Shown: positions 1 through 8,498 of the stretch, piece after piece
Numbering within the stretch: position 1 is the first letter of the stretch
How the letters are laid out: every line of letters begins with the position of its first letter
Origin: Geodermatophilaceae bacterium
GTDB lineage: Bacteria; Actinomycetota; Actinomycetes; Mycobacteriales; Geodermatophilaceae
NCBI GenBank assembly: GCA_013695685.1
Contig: JACCZY010000078.1
Span: 1-35,991 of the forward strand
Reading direction: 5' to 3'
Length of the DNA: 35,991 bases
Translations under genes and position numbers: made by a program
The notes under the pieces: generated by a model
Databases searched by the model: none
Told to the model about the DNA's origin: nothing
What the model saw: the letters and a program-made list of their open reading frames with translations, nothing else

Positions 1-387
1 TACGAGTCACCGGCCGGCCCGGTGCTGCTCGCACTGCTGGGGGCCAGCGTCATCGTCGTCCTCGGGGCCACCGCGATCTCGACCGGACTGGCCGCCGCGG
101 ACGGCCGATCGGACCTGGCGACGCTGGCGGCGGTCGGAGCCTCGCCGCGCACGCGCCGGTGGCTGGCGATGTCCCAGGCCGCCGTCGTCGCCTTCCTCGG
201 TGCGCTGCTCGGCGCAGTCGCCGGCTTCGTACCAGCGGCCGCGATCGTCTCGACGTTGGTCGAATGGCCACTGATCGTTCCGTGGCTGGTGCTCGGCGTG
301 GTGCTCATCGGCGTACCGGTGATCGCCGCACTGTTCGCGGGCCTGTTCACCCGATCCCGGTTGCCGATGATCCGGCGGATCGCATGA
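1..387 (+). CDS. FtsX-family ABC transporter permease, C-terminal part
   Basis: The reading frame is open to the left edge, so the gene starts outside the window; what is left is about 128 residues. It shows three hydrophobic segments, and between the first two lies the short polar stretch with DLATLAAVGASPR that is typical of the last FtsX/MacB-type domain of ABC permeases (compare the usual 'LRALGASRRQ' motif). Such permeases export or mechanically act on lipids, peptides or antibiotics together with a separate ATPase, which would be upstream and is not visible. The next gene is convergent, 57 bases away. Substrate cannot be inferred. The family call is fairly secure; the exact role is not. 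Confidence 0.8.
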   Translation, partial: YESPAGPVLLALLGASVIVVLGATAISTGLAAADGRSDLATLAAVGASPRTRRWLAMSQAAVVAFLGALLGAVAGFVPAAAIVSTLVEWPLIVPWLVLGVVLIGVPVIAALFAGLFTRSRLPMIRRIA

Positions 388-444
388 TCCTCACCGGCCG
401 CGCCCGCGAGCGGTACGTCGCCCGGGCGGTGCGGCGCGCGGTAC

Positions 445-1065
445 TCAACGCGCGGCTGCGGGCGCTATCCGCCGGCCGTCCCGTCTTGGTGACAGCTCAT
501 CGTGTCCGGGTGGAGGACCAGCATCGGCGTTGGGAGGTCGTCGGCCGATGACGATCGCGACCGCCGCCCCGGCCGGGGCGCTGGGGCAGAACGCCTCCCT
601 CGGCACGGACCCGCCGATGCCGATCCGCGGATACTGCCTCGCCCACTTCCGGGCGACCCAGCGCGGTACCACGATGTCGGCCCGGATCAGCGACGGCGAC
701 CGCAGCAGGCGCTCGCGCAGCGACTCCAGCAGCGACCATGGCGGGTTGGCGACGACCCGGTACGGAGCCTGCGGAAGCGGCGTCGTCAGCAGGTCGCCAC
801 GGCGGACCTCGACGGCCGCGCCGGACCCCGGCCCGCCGGCAGGGAACCGCCGGAGCAACTGCTCCACCCGGCCGGGGTGCAGTTCGACGGCAAGTACACG
901 GGCTCCGGCGGCGAGCAGCGGTGCGGTCAGCGCCCCGCTGCCAGCGCCGAGATCCAGCACGAGATCGCCGGGGTGGACACCCGCGCAGGCGACAATTCGC
1001 CGGGCCGCACGCGGCTCAAGACTGTGGTAGCCCCACCGCCGTCGGGGTCTCGCCCCGGCGGACAC
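445..1065 (-). CDS. Erm/KsgA-like rRNA adenine N6-methyltransferase family protein
   Basis: A 206-residue SAM-dependent methyltransferase with a GTG start. Residues 38-44 are the SAM-binding loop DLGAGSG; an acidic residue in AVELHPGRVEQL (59-70) would hold the ribose; the catalytic motif is NPPW (107-110), followed by SLLESLRERLL. The arrangement matches the rRNA adenine dimethylase family (KsgA, Erm), whose members usually carry NLPY or NIPF at this site. It is shorter than typical Erm (about 250 residues) and has a reduced, Pro/Arg-rich C-terminal end. It is the last gene of a leftward group with ogt and msrA. A role in 23S rRNA methylation and macrolide-type resistance is possible, but the NPPW motif leaves the substrate open. 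Confidence 0.7.
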   Translation of the reverse strand: MSAGARPRRRWGYHSLEPRAARRIVACAGVHPGDLVLDLGAGSGALTAPLLAAGARVLAVELHPGRVEQLLRRFPAGGPGSGAAVEVRRGDLLTTPLPQAPYRVVANPPWSLLESLRERLLRSPSLIRADIVVPRWVARKWARQYPRIGIGGSVPREAFCPSAPAGAAVAIVIGRRPPNADAGPPPGHDELSPRRDGRRIAPAAAR

Positions 1066-1129
1066 GACGCACGATGACCAGACCCATGTCGGTGATCCTG
1101 CCCTCCCCGCTGTGCCAGAGGCGAACTAT

Positions 1130-1672
1130 TTACTCGCCGAAATCCAGCGCAGGGGGCAGCGAGCCCTCCAGCTCCAGCAGCCAGCGCTTGGTCGCCAGCC
1201 CACCGCCGAAGCCGCCGAGTCCGCCGACAGCAAGGACCCGGTGACAGGGGACGATCACCGGGATCGGGTTGGCGCCCATGATCGAGCCGACCGCGCGGGC
1301 ACCGAGCACGCCGTCGTCGCCGTCGAAGACGCCGCTCTTGCGCGCCAGCTCGCCGTAGGTCACCGTCTCGCCGTAGCCGACCCCGTCGTACAGCGTCCCC
1401 AGCACGATGCGCTGGGTGGCCGCGAACAGCCCCCAGTCCAGCGGCAGATCGAAGGCCTGCCGACGACCCGCCAGGTAGTCGCCCAGCTGGTCGACCGCCT
1501 CTTCCGTTTCTGCGGCATCGGCAACGAGCCGGCGGCCGGCCCGCCGGGCTGCGGTTGCCAGCACATCGGCGTCGCCACCAAAGGCAACGAACGCTACCCC
1601 GTCGTCGGTCACCGCCACGGTGAGCTGCTGGATGGGCTGGGGAGCCGGCACCACCGCCCAGGCCATCGTCAT
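1130..1672 (-). CDS. ogt: Methylated-DNA--protein-cysteine methyltransferase
   Basis: A 180-residue suicide enzyme that takes methyl groups from O6-methylguanine (and O4-methylthymine) in DNA onto its own cysteine. The active site is PCHRV at 142-146 with Cys143 as acceptor. It is preceded by the helix-turn-helix region around YGETVTYGELA (100-110) and the GARAVGSIMGANP stretch that carries the arginine finger. Residues 1-75 form the usual variable N-terminal domain. Length and layout match Ogt/MGMT. It ends in TAA, unusual here, 64 bases before the methyltransferase gene; 42 bases separate its start from the end of msrA, so the three probably share a transcript. Met1 at 1672 is used; Met3 at 1666 is an equal alternative since no clear ribosome site decides. 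Confidence 0.93.
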   Translation of the reverse strand: MTMAWAVVPAPQPIQQLTVAVTDDGVAFVAFGGDADVLATAARRAGRRLVADAAETEEAVDQLGDYLAGRRQAFDLPLDWGLFAATQRIVLGTLYDGVGYGETVTYGELARKSGVFDGDDGVLGARAVGSIMGANPIPVIVPCHRVLAVGGLGGFGGGLATKRWLLELEGSLPPALDFGE

Positions 1673-1714
1673 GGAGACAGTGTGTTCCGGCCTACCGACA
1701 GGTTTACGCCCGGC

Positions 1715-2368
1715 TCACCCGGTAGGTGCGAGGCCGATGGGACAGGACACCCCGGTTCCGCCGATCCCGCAGTACCCCATCGGGTTCTTGTGCAGGTACT
1801 GCTGGTGGTAGTCCTCGGCGTAGTAGAACTCGCCGGCCGGGGCGACCTCGGTGGTGATCTCGCCATAGCCGGCTGCCAGCAACCCCTCCTGGTACACCGC
1901 CCGCGTCCGCTCCACCACCTCGACCTGCGACGGGCCGGTGGTATAGATCGCAGAGCGGTACTGAGTACCGGTGTCGTTGCCCTGCCGCATGCCCTGGGTG
2001 GGGTTGTGCCCTTCCCAGAAGACCGCGAGCAGTTGCTCGTAGCTGATCACTGCGGGGTCGAAGACGACCAGAACGGCCTCGGTGTGCCCGGTTCTCGCCG
2101 AGCACACCTCCTCGTACGTCGGATGCGGGCTGAACCCTCCGGCGTACCCGACCGCGGTTGTGAAAACGCCGGGGGTCTGCCAGAAGATCCGCTCGGCACC
2201 CCAGAAGCACCCGAGGCCGAAGACTGCGGTCTGCATGCCCTCGGGGAATGGCGCCACCGTCGGGTTGCCGTTGACGGAGTGCACGCCACGGACCTGGATT
2301 GCCTGATCGCGCCCGGGCAGGGCGTCCTCGGCGGTGATCAGATTGGTCTTGGTTCGACTGAAGAACAT
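1715..2368 (-). CDS. msrA: Peptide-methionine (S)-S-oxide reductase MsrA
   Basis: A 217-residue enzyme that reduces methionine-S-sulfoxide in proteins. The catalytic motif GCFWG is at 53-57 (Cys54 nucleophile), followed by the family signatures [20 protein letters not shown] and the QYRSAIY region. The C-terminal end carries two cysteines in [12 protein letters not shown], positioned to resolve the disulfide with thioredoxin. ATG at 2368 is preferred: the frame continues far upstream but with residues unlike MsrA, and the YdeI gene begins divergently 42 bases away. The gene heads a leftward group with ogt, so oxidative and alkylation repair are transcribed together. Confidence 0.95.
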   Translation of the reverse strand: MFFSRTKTNLITAEDALPGRDQAIQVRGVHSVNGNPTVAPFPEGMQTAVFGLGCFWGAERIFWQTPGVFTTAVGYAGGFSPHPTYEEVCSARTGHTEAVLVVFDPAVISYEQLLAVFWEGHNPTQGMRQGNDTGTQYRSAIYTTGPSQVEVVERTRAVYQEGLLAAGYGEITTEVAPAGEFYYAEDYHQQYLHKNPMGYCGIGGTGVSCPIGLAPTG

Positions 2369-2410
2369 GCACCCCAGGGTACGTCGGTGTCGACCGATAG
2401 CGTCGAGCCC

Positions 2411-3004
2411 GTGAGCGAACCGAAAGAGATGAAAAGTGGTCTGCCGGTGATCGTCTTCGCCGATGCCGCGGAGTGGGAACGCTGGCTCGCCGGGCAGCAC
2501 GCCGAATCGACGGGGCTCTGGCTCAAGCTCGCCAAGAAAGGGTCCGCGATCACCACCGTCACCTACGCCGAGGCCGTCGATGTCGCGCTGTGCTACGGCT
2601 GGATCGACGGGCAGGCGGGCTCGTACGACGTCGCGTTCTGGCTGCAGCGCTTCACCCCTCGCGGGCGGCGGAGCAAGTGGTCCCAGATCAACCGGGACAA
2701 GGTCGCGGTGCTCGTCGGGGCCGACCGGATGCAGCCCGCCGGCCTCGCCGCCGTCGAGGCGGCGAAGTCCGACGGGCGATGGGCGGCGGCGTACGAACCG
2801 CCGAGCACGGCGACCGTGCCGCCGGACCTGCAGGAGGCACTGGATGCCAACCCCGACGCGGCGGCATCCTGGGAGACCCTCAACCGCACCAACCGGTACG
2901 CCGTGATCTACCGGGTCAACGACGCGAAGAAGCCCGAGACCCGGGCTCGTCGGATCGAGCAGTTCATCGCGATGCTCTGCCGGGGCGAGAAGCTGCATCC
3001 CTGA
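2411..3004 (+). CDS. YdeI/OmpD-associated family protein
   Basis: A 197-residue cytoplasmic protein of the YdeI family (bacteriocin-protection/OmpD-associated, Pfam-type YdeI domain). Recognisable blocks are the N-terminal [15 protein letters not shown], the central [13 protein letters not shown], then [18 protein letters not shown] and [14 protein letters not shown], and the C-terminal [12 protein letters not shown] with a basic tail [12 protein letters not shown]. No enzymatic residues are established for the family. The start used is GTG 2411; ATG 2429, six codons on, is an alternative. It is transcribed away from msrA, so both promoters must fit in about 40 bases. Confidence 0.85.
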   Translation: MSEPKEMKSGLPVIVFADAAEWERWLAGQHAESTGLWLKLAKKGSAITTVTYAEAVDVALCYGWIDGQAGSYDVAFWLQRFTPRGRRSKWSQINRDKVAVLVGADRMQPAGLAAVEAAKSDGRWAAAYEPPSTATVPPDLQEALDANPDAAASWETLNRTNRYAVIYRVNDAKKPETRARRIEQFIAMLCRGEKLHP

Positions 3005-3084
3005 TGCAATGTGCCCGGGTGACGTCTGTCATAACGCTGCTACTCTTCCAGAGACGGATCAGAGAATACGCAGAAGAGACGCCG

Positions 3085-3567
3085 ATGCTGACCTTCACGA
3101 TTGCCGGGCGCGGTGTAGAGCTGGACTCCGCTGCGGTCGAACGCAGCTTGGCCGCCGAACTGCCCGAGCCCATTCACGAGCACTACGTCGTCGTCGGTGG
3201 CCGCCGGTTCCCGCCCAAGCAGGTGATCACCCTGGTGACGGGCCTCGACCGGGCTGACTTCACCACCCATCAAGCCAGGCGCGTCCTGCAGCGACTCGGC
3301 TTCCCCGCCGCTCGCCGCCTCCCCGCACCCGCACGGAGGCTGAGCGAGCCACCCGCGCGCGAGGGCGGCGCGCAGGCCAACCCGCTGGTCGAGGCACTGC
3401 GCCCGTTCATCGGGAAATGGGTGGCTGTCAGCGGCGACGAGGTCCTCGTGGCGGCGGATACTCCCAAGGAGGTCGTCGGCTGGCTCACCCGACACGGCTT
3501 GGTCGCCGACTCGATGTTCGGTGTCCCTCGTTCGGATGCCGACATCTTCGGCGCCGCACCCTATTAG
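3085..3567 (+). CDS. Unknown protein with C-terminal DUF5678-like domain
   Basis: A 160-residue protein of unknown function. Residues 1-75 contain the block HYVVVGGRRFPPKQVI followed by a helix ending QARRVLQRLGF; this kind of module appears at the N-termini of several uncharacterised actinobacterial proteins. A Pro/Arg linker follows. The end (about 112-150) reads FIGKWVAVSGDEVLVAADTP then KEVVGWLTRHG and a VPRSD stretch, matching the small DUF5678 fold. ATG 3085 has an AGAAGAG ribosome site about 8 bases upstream. The next gene, a putative aspartic protease, begins 5 bases after the stop, so the two are surely cotranscribed. No catalytic residues are recognised. Confidence 0.75.
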   Translation: MLTFTIAGRGVELDSAAVERSLAAELPEPIHEHYVVVGGRRFPPKQVITLVTGLDRADFTTHQARRVLQRLGFPAARRLPAPARRLSEPPAREGGAQANPLVEALRPFIGKWVAVSGDEVLVAADTPKEVVGWLTRHGLVADSMFGVPRSDADIFGAAPY

Positions 3568-3572
3568 ACGCG

Positions 3573-3986
3573 ATGAGGTTCGATTTCCGCGGGTTTCCCG
3601 CGGCGACTGCGGGAGCAATCACGCCACGTCCGATGGCTGACGTCTGGCTCGACGGATTGGACACAGGACCACTGGCTTGCCTCGTCGATACCGGCGCCTT
3701 ACGCACTCGTTTCTCCCGTGCGCTGGCCGAACTCGCTGGGATCGACGTCGACACATCCGTTTCCCACGTGGTTGTCGTCGGAGGAATAGAAGTCAGCGCT
3801 GCGCCGGCACTGGTGTCGCTGCGTATGCAGGGCGCCGACGAGACGCTCGGCTGGGAGGCCACCGTGTGGTTCTGCGATCCGTGGCCGTTCCCTTTCCAGC
3901 TCCTCGGCCTGGAGGGTTTCCTGCAGCACTTCCGGGTCACGCTGTCCGCCTACCACGAGTGGCTGGAGTGCCACCCGGAGACGTGA
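3573..3986 (+). CDS. Retropepsin-like aspartic protease-fold protein
   Basis: A 137-residue protein of about one retropepsin unit. The motif ACLVDTGALRTRFS holds DTGA at 39-42, the catalytic Asp-Thr-Gly signature, and the C-terminal LLGLEGFLQHFRVTL (110-124) matches the second conserved block of retroviral-type proteases, hydrophobic-hydrophobic-Gly followed by a helix. Retropepsins need two such units, so this should act as a homodimer if active. There is no signal peptide. It starts 5 bases after the DUF5678-like gene and ends only 6 bases from the convergent AceE-like gene. Substrate unknown; a non-proteolytic role is also possible. Confidence 0.75.
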   Translation: MRFDFRGFPAATAGAITPRPMADVWLDGLDTGPLACLVDTGALRTRFSRALAELAGIDVDTSVSHVVVVGGIEVSAAPALVSLRMQGADETLGWEATVWFCDPWPFPFQLLGLEGFLQHFRVTLSAYHEWLECHPET

Positions 3987-3992
3987 CCGAAC

Positions 3993-6308
3993 TCAGTCGA
4001 GCAGGTCGAGGGCGGCGTCGACGATCGAGCGCACCCCGATGCCGTGCACGTCGTACACCTCGGCGACCGTGCCGACCTGACCGAAGCCGGTGACCCCGAG
4101 CGTGGTGATCGGCGTGTCATGGACGCCGCCGAGGAAGGCGAGCGTGTGCGGGTGCCCGTCCAGGACGGTCACCAGCGGCAGCGGCCGGCGGAACAGCTCG
4201 TCGAGGATCGCCTCGTCGGCGAGCGCATCGTCCATCCCCTGCCCTCGACGTCGTCGGACCGCCCGGAAGAGCAGGTCCGCGCTCGTCACGCAGACGACCC
4301 GGGCGCAGATGCCGTGCTCGCCCAGGTCGGTAGCGGCCTGCACCGCCTCGACGGTGAGAACTCCCATCGCGACCAGGCTCACCACCGCGTCGGCCGGGTC
4401 ATGCAGCACGTAGCCCCCGCGCACCACCAGGCTACGGCGGGCAGCACGGCCGTCGGGATCCTCCGGTACGCCGGCGAGCGTCTGGTCCAGCGGCCGCGTC
4501 GACAGCCGCAGGTATGACGAGACACCGTCCGGACGACCGAGCTGGCCGAGCGAGCGCAGCAGGCACCACTCCAGGTCCTGGGTGAATGCCGGCTCGTAGC
4601 TCAGTACCCCCGGTTGCTCGATCCCGGTGGACGGCGTGGTGATCGACTGGTGAGCGCCGCCTTCGGGAGCCAGCGTCACACCGGACGGCGTACCGACCAG
4701 GATCGACTGACCGCCGGCGTAGACGCCGAAGCTCCACGGCTCGAGCGCCCGGTTGACGAACGGGTCGTAGATCGTGCCGATCGGCAGCAGCGGTTCACCC
4801 CAGCGGCTCCAGGTCGCGCCCAACTCACCGAGCAGCCCGACCAGGTTCACCTCGGCGATTCCCAGTTCGATGTGCTGACCGAGCGGGTGCTCGCGCCAGT
4901 GCAACCTGGTCTCGGCATCGTCGGCGAACCAGTTGACCGACTCCTCGACGGCGAAGATGCCTACCTTGTTGAGCCAGCCCGCAAGGTTCGTGCTGCTTGC
5001 CACGTCCGGGCTGCAGGTCACGACGCGTGCGGCCACGTCGGGCGCGTCGCGATGCAGGTCGACGAGAACCCGCCCCAGACCCGCCTGCGTCGAGGCGGTC
5101 CCCTTGTGGGTCCGGCCCAGATCGACCGGTACGCCGGGCGGCTCCCGCAGCTGCACCGACGGCCGCTTCAGCCGCTCGGCCACCTGGGCACAGAACCTCG
5201 CCTCGGGAGCGTCGGCGGGCCACAGCTCCCACGGCCGCTCGGGGGTGGCATCGAGCCGGTCCGCCAGCTCGGCGTACTGGCCCTCGGTCAGGAGGGCGGA
5301 GTGGTTGGACGGATGGCCCTCGGTCGGCAGCGAGTAGCCCTTGATCGTGTACGCGAGGAGCACGGTCGGCCGGTCGTCCTCGACGGCGCGTAATGCCTCG
5401 GACAGGCCGGCGAGATCGTGTCCGCCGAGATCGCGCACGGCGGCGTGCAGTTCGTCGTCTGCCAGCCCGTCCATCAGTCGCCGGAGGGGGACGCCTGACG
5501 CGCCGCTGCCCGGCAACCGCTCGCGCAGCTCCGGGCCGGACGAGCGCAGCAGCCGCTGGTACTCCTGGTTGCCCATCTCGTCGATCCGCTGCCGTAGCTC
5601 CTCCCCGCCCGGCTGCTCGAACAGGGCCCGTAGCCGAGGGCCGTACTTGCAGGTGATGACCTGCCAGCCGGCGGCGGCGAACATCCCCGCGATCCGGTCG
5701 GCGGCGATCTGCGGCACCACGCGGTCCAGAGACTGTCGGTTGAGGTCGACCACCCACAGCACCTCACCGAGCCGGCCGACGGTGGGATCGAGGATGGCCT
5801 CCCAGCAGGCACCCTCGTCCAGCTCCGCGTCACCGAGCAGGGAGATCTGGCGGCCGGCCGGGCCGGCCAGGTCGCTGAATCGCCGGTCGACGTACCGCCG
5901 GGACAACGCCGCCCAGATCGGTGCGGTGGCCCCGATCCCGACCGAGCCGGTCGAGTAGTCGACAGTGTCCGGGTCCTTCGTCCGGCTGGGATAGGACTGC
6001 AGTCCCCGGTACGCGCGCAGCTGCGTCAGGTACGACGCATCCAGGTCGCCGAGGAGGTAGTTGATGGCGTGCAGGACCGGGCTGGCGTGCGGCTTGACGC
6101 TGACCCGGTCGGCGGCGGTGAGGGAGTCGAACCACAGCGCGGTCATGATGCTGACGATCGACGCCGACGACGCCTGGTGCCCGCCGACCTTGACTCCACT
6201 GTCGTTGGGCCGCAGATGGTTGGCGTGGTGCACCATCGACGTCGCCAACCACAGCACCTTGGCCTCGACCGCGCGCAGGATCTCTGCGTCCGCGCGATCA
6301 GTGGTCAT
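3993..6308 (-). CDS. AceE-like thiamine diphosphate-dependent E1/transketolase-family enzyme
   Basis: A 771-residue enzyme resembling the homodimeric pyruvate dehydrogenase E1 (AceE). N-terminal blocks align with AceE: GVKVGGHQASSAS (38-50), VKPHASPVLHAINYLLGDL (71-89) with the active-site His, and YSTGSVGIGA (118-127). The thiamine diphosphate/metal motif is GDAELDEG (159-166) with DLNRQS at 188-193, where GDG is changed to GDA. The middle third is the pyrimidine-binding domain and the end the transketolase C-terminal domain. It is shorter than AceE (about 890-920 residues). No E2 or E3 gene is nearby, so it may decarboxylate a 2-oxoacid other than pyruvate or use a remote partner. It is a single-gene unit, divergent from the hydrolase gene. 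Confidence 0.82.
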   Translation of the reverse strand: MTTDRADAEILRAVEAKVLWLATSMVHHANHLRPNDSGVKVGGHQASSASIVSIMTALWFDSLTAADRVSVKPHASPVLHAINYLLGDLDASYLTQLRAYRGLQSYPSRTKDPDTVDYSTGSVGIGATAPIWAALSRRYVDRRFSDLAGPAGRQISLLGDAELDEGACWEAILDPTVGRLGEVLWVVDLNRQSLDRVVPQIAADRIAGMFAAAGWQVITCKYGPRLRALFEQPGGEELRQRIDEMGNQEYQRLLRSSGPELRERLPGSGASGVPLRRLMDGLADDELHAAVRDLGGHDLAGLSEALRAVEDDRPTVLLAYTIKGYSLPTEGHPSNHSALLTEGQYAELADRLDATPERPWELWPADAPEARFCAQVAERLKRPSVQLREPPGVPVDLGRTHKGTASTQAGLGRVLVDLHRDAPDVAARVVTCSPDVASSTNLAGWLNKVGIFAVEESVNWFADDAETRLHWREHPLGQHIELGIAEVNLVGLLGELGATWSRWGEPLLPIGTIYDPFVNRALEPWSFGVYAGGQSILVGTPSGVTLAPEGGAHQSITTPSTGIEQPGVLSYEPAFTQDLEWCLLRSLGQLGRPDGVSSYLRLSTRPLDQTLAGVPEDPDGRAARRSLVVRGGYVLHDPADAVVSLVAMGVLTVEAVQAATDLGEHGICARVVCVTSADLLFRAVRRRRGQGMDDALADEAILDELFRRPLPLVTVLDGHPHTLAFLGGVHDTPITTLGVTGFGQVGTVAEVYDVHGIGVRSIVDAALDLLD

Positions 6309-6407
6309 GGGGGCTCAGGGTAGGCGCTCGCGCCGATCGGCGAACACTGGATGCGGATCCGGCCGCCCGGTGGCCGACTACGCATCCGATCATGGGAAGT
6401 GGATACG

Positions 6408-7142
6408 GTGACCGCGATGCCACACCTGCCTGCGGCGACCCACCGCCCGTTTGTCGAGACCGTCGAGCCGCCCGGCGCGGTGGCGGCGGTCGCGCTGGTT
6501 CTGCACGGCGGCAAGGCCAACGGCACCGGTGTACCCAAGAACATGAGCCTGTCGATGCTGCGGATGAGACCGATCAAGAAGCAGATCGCCGCGGCAGGCA
6601 CTGCCGCCGGTGTCGCGTCGTGGCTGCTGCACTACCGGGTCCCCGGCTGGAACGGCGCGGCGGCTGACCCGGCCCGGGACGCGCACTGGGCCTTGAGTGA
6701 GATCCGCCGGCAGCACGGCGCCGTGCCGGTCGTGCTGATCGGGCATTCGATGGGCGCCCGGGCTGCGATCCGGGTCGCCGACGACTCCTCGGTGGTCGGC
6801 GTGTGCGCGCTGGCGCCCTGGCTGCCGCCACAGGAGCCGATGCCGCGGTTGTTCGGCCGCACGCTGCTCATGGCGCACGGCACCCGGGACCGCTGGGTGG
6901 ACGGGCGCGGCTCGTACCAGTTCGCCGTACGGGCCAAGGCCAACCATCCCGACGTCGCCCGGTTCGAGGTGCGGGGAGTCGGTCACGCCATGATCCGCCG
7001 CGCGGCGGACTGGCACGCGTTTGCCCGCAATGCGGCATTGGGCATGCTCAGAGTCGAACCGCTGTGGCCACTTGTCACGAATGCCCTACACGAGGAGCTT
7101 CCAGCTGGGTTACGTGTCCCGTTGGAGGTTCCTCGCTTCTGA
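6408..7142 (+). CDS. Alpha/beta hydrolase
   Basis: A 244-residue alpha/beta hydrolase without signal peptide. The oxyanion strand AVALVLHGG is at 27-35; the nucleophile elbow is GHSMG at 112-116 (Ser114); Asp161 in MAHGTRDRW and His193 in GVGHAM complete the likely triad. GTG 6408 is chosen because GGGAAG lies 8 bases upstream; ATG 6417 is possible. It is first in a rightward run with the FAD enzyme (30 bases on), DUF1365 and the Cfa-like methyltransferase, which suggests an ester or acyl-chain substrate linked to membrane lipid modification. The substrate itself cannot be read from the sequence. Confidence 0.85.
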   Translation: MTAMPHLPAATHRPFVETVEPPGAVAAVALVLHGGKANGTGVPKNMSLSMLRMRPIKKQIAAAGTAAGVASWLLHYRVPGWNGAAADPARDAHWALSEIRRQHGAVPVVLIGHSMGARAAIRVADDSSVVGVCALAPWLPPQEPMPRLFGRTLLMAHGTRDRWVDGRGSYQFAVRAKANHPDVARFEVRGVGHAMIRRAADWHAFARNAALGMLRVEPLWPLVTNALHEELPAGLRVPLEVPRF

Positions 7143-7172
7143 GGCCGCCCAGTTCGAAGGAGATCGGAAAAG

Positions 7173-8498
7173 TTGCCTGCCGTCCCCCGCGAAAGCGTCG
7201 CCGTGGTCGGCTCCGGCGTCGCCGGCCTCACCGCTGCCTACCTGCTGCAGCGCCGGTACGACGTCACCCTCTTCGAGGCCGACGACCGGCTCGGCGGGCA
7301 TGCGCACACACACGACGTAGCCACGCCCGACGGCCGGGTCATCCCCATCGACACCGGCTTCATCGTCCACAACGAACGGACGTACCCCAACCTGCTCAGG
7401 CTCTTCGCCGAGCTTGGTGTGGACACCAAACCGACCGAGATGAGCATGAGCATCCGGTGCGAGGGCTGCGGCCTGGAGTACGCCGGAGCCCGCGGGTTGG
7501 CCGGCGTCTTCGCGCAGCCCCGTGCAGCGGCTAACCCGCGCTACCTGCGCATGCTGGTTGAAGTCAAGCAGTTCCACCGTCAGGCCCGGCGGCTGCTGGC
7601 GGCGTTCGGGACCGGTGATCCCACCCAGATCGACGCCGTCACGTTGGGCGCCTTTTTGTCCATGGGCGGCTACTCGACGTACTTCGTGCGGCACTTCATG
7701 ATCCCGGTCGTGTCAGCGGTCTGGTCTGCCGGCACCGACGTCTCCCTGCGCTATCCCGCCCGTTACCTGTTCAGCTTCCTGGACAACCACGGGATGCTCA
7801 GCGTGTCCGGGTCGCCCGCCTGGAGGACGGTCGAGGGCGGGTCACGGTCCTATGTGGAGCGTGCCGCCAAGGGGCTGACCGCGGTACAGACACAGACCCC
7901 CGTGACGTCGATTCGCCGTACTGCAGCGGGAGTCGAGATCCGCCATGACGCCGACCAACTGTCCACAATGGACAAAGTTGTCATCGCCACCCATCCGGAC
8001 CAGGCCCTGTCGTTGCTTGTCGATCCGTCTTTAGCCGAACGGGACATTCTCGGCGCGTTCTCGTACTCGACGAACGAGACGGTCTTCCACACTGACGCCT
8101 CGATCCTGCCTCGCAGTGTCCAGGCTCGTGCGTCCTGGAACTACCTGATGCCGGCCTGTGACATGAGCGGCGCGGAGCGCGTGACGGTCAGCTACTGGAT
8201 GAACAGGTTGCACCAGATCGAGGAACCGGTCGACTATGTGGTCTCGCTCAATGCGACCGACCGGATCGATCCCGAGTCCATCGTGGACCGGATGGTTTAC
8301 ACCCACCCGACGTTCACAGCCGCCTCCGTGGCCGCGCAGCGCCGGTTGCCAGAGCTGAACACCGCCACCACGGCGTACGCCGGCGCGTACCACGGCTGGG
8401 GTTTCCACGAGGACGGATGCGCCGCCGGAGTGCGGGCCGCCGCGAGTCTCGGAGTTGGCTGGGGCGCCGACGCGCTTCCCGCCGCGGGGGCGCAATGA
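7173..8498 (+). CDS. FAD-dependent amine oxidase-like oxidoreductase of the Cfa/DUF1365 operon
   Basis: A 441-residue flavoprotein. The N-terminal dinucleotide fold is VAVVGSGVAGL (9-19) with the ribose-binding acid in VTLFEADDRLGG, as in amine oxidases, phytoene desaturase-like enzymes and protoporphyrinogen oxidase. The C-terminal end carries AYAGAYHGWGFHEDG, the second FAD contact region. A strong GAAGGAGAT site at 7156-7164 places the start at TTG 7173, a rare start codon. The stop overlaps the DUF1365 start by ATGA. In many bacteria this enzyme, DUF1365 and a Cfa-like methyltransferase form one operon tied to unsaturated or modified fatty acids; desaturation or oxidation of a phospholipid acyl chain is therefore the best guess. 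Confidence 0.88.
   Translation: MPAVPRESVAVVGSGVAGLTAAYLLQRRYDVTLFEADDRLGGHAHTHDVATPDGRVIPIDTGFIVHNERTYPNLLRLFAELGVDTKPTEMSMSIRCEGCGLEYAGARGLAGVFAQPRAAANPRYLRMLVEVKQFHRQARRLLAAFGTGDPTQIDAVTLGAFLSMGGYSTYFVRHFMIPVVSAVWSAGTDVSLRYPARYLFSFLDNHGMLSVSGSPAWRTVEGGSRSYVERAAKGLTAVQTQTPVTSIRRTAAGVEIRHDADQLSTMDKVVIATHPDQALSLLVDPSLAERDILGAFSYSTNETVFHTDASILPRSVQARASWNYLMPACDMSGAERVTVSYWMNRLHQIEEPVDYVVSLNATDRIDPESIVDRMVYTHPTFTAASVAAQRRLPELNTATTAYAGAYHGWGFHEDGCAAGVRAAASLGVGWGADALPAAGAQ

Noticed and set aside
377-390. GGATC-GCAT-GATCC at the end of the first gene as a terminator
   Set aside because: Only five base pairs, it includes coding sequence and has no following T-run; too weak to list.
1112-2410. A long plus-strand open frame running through ogt and msrA into the YdeI gene
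   Set aside because: Only the part from 2411 has family-like sequence; the rest is antisense to two complete enzymes.
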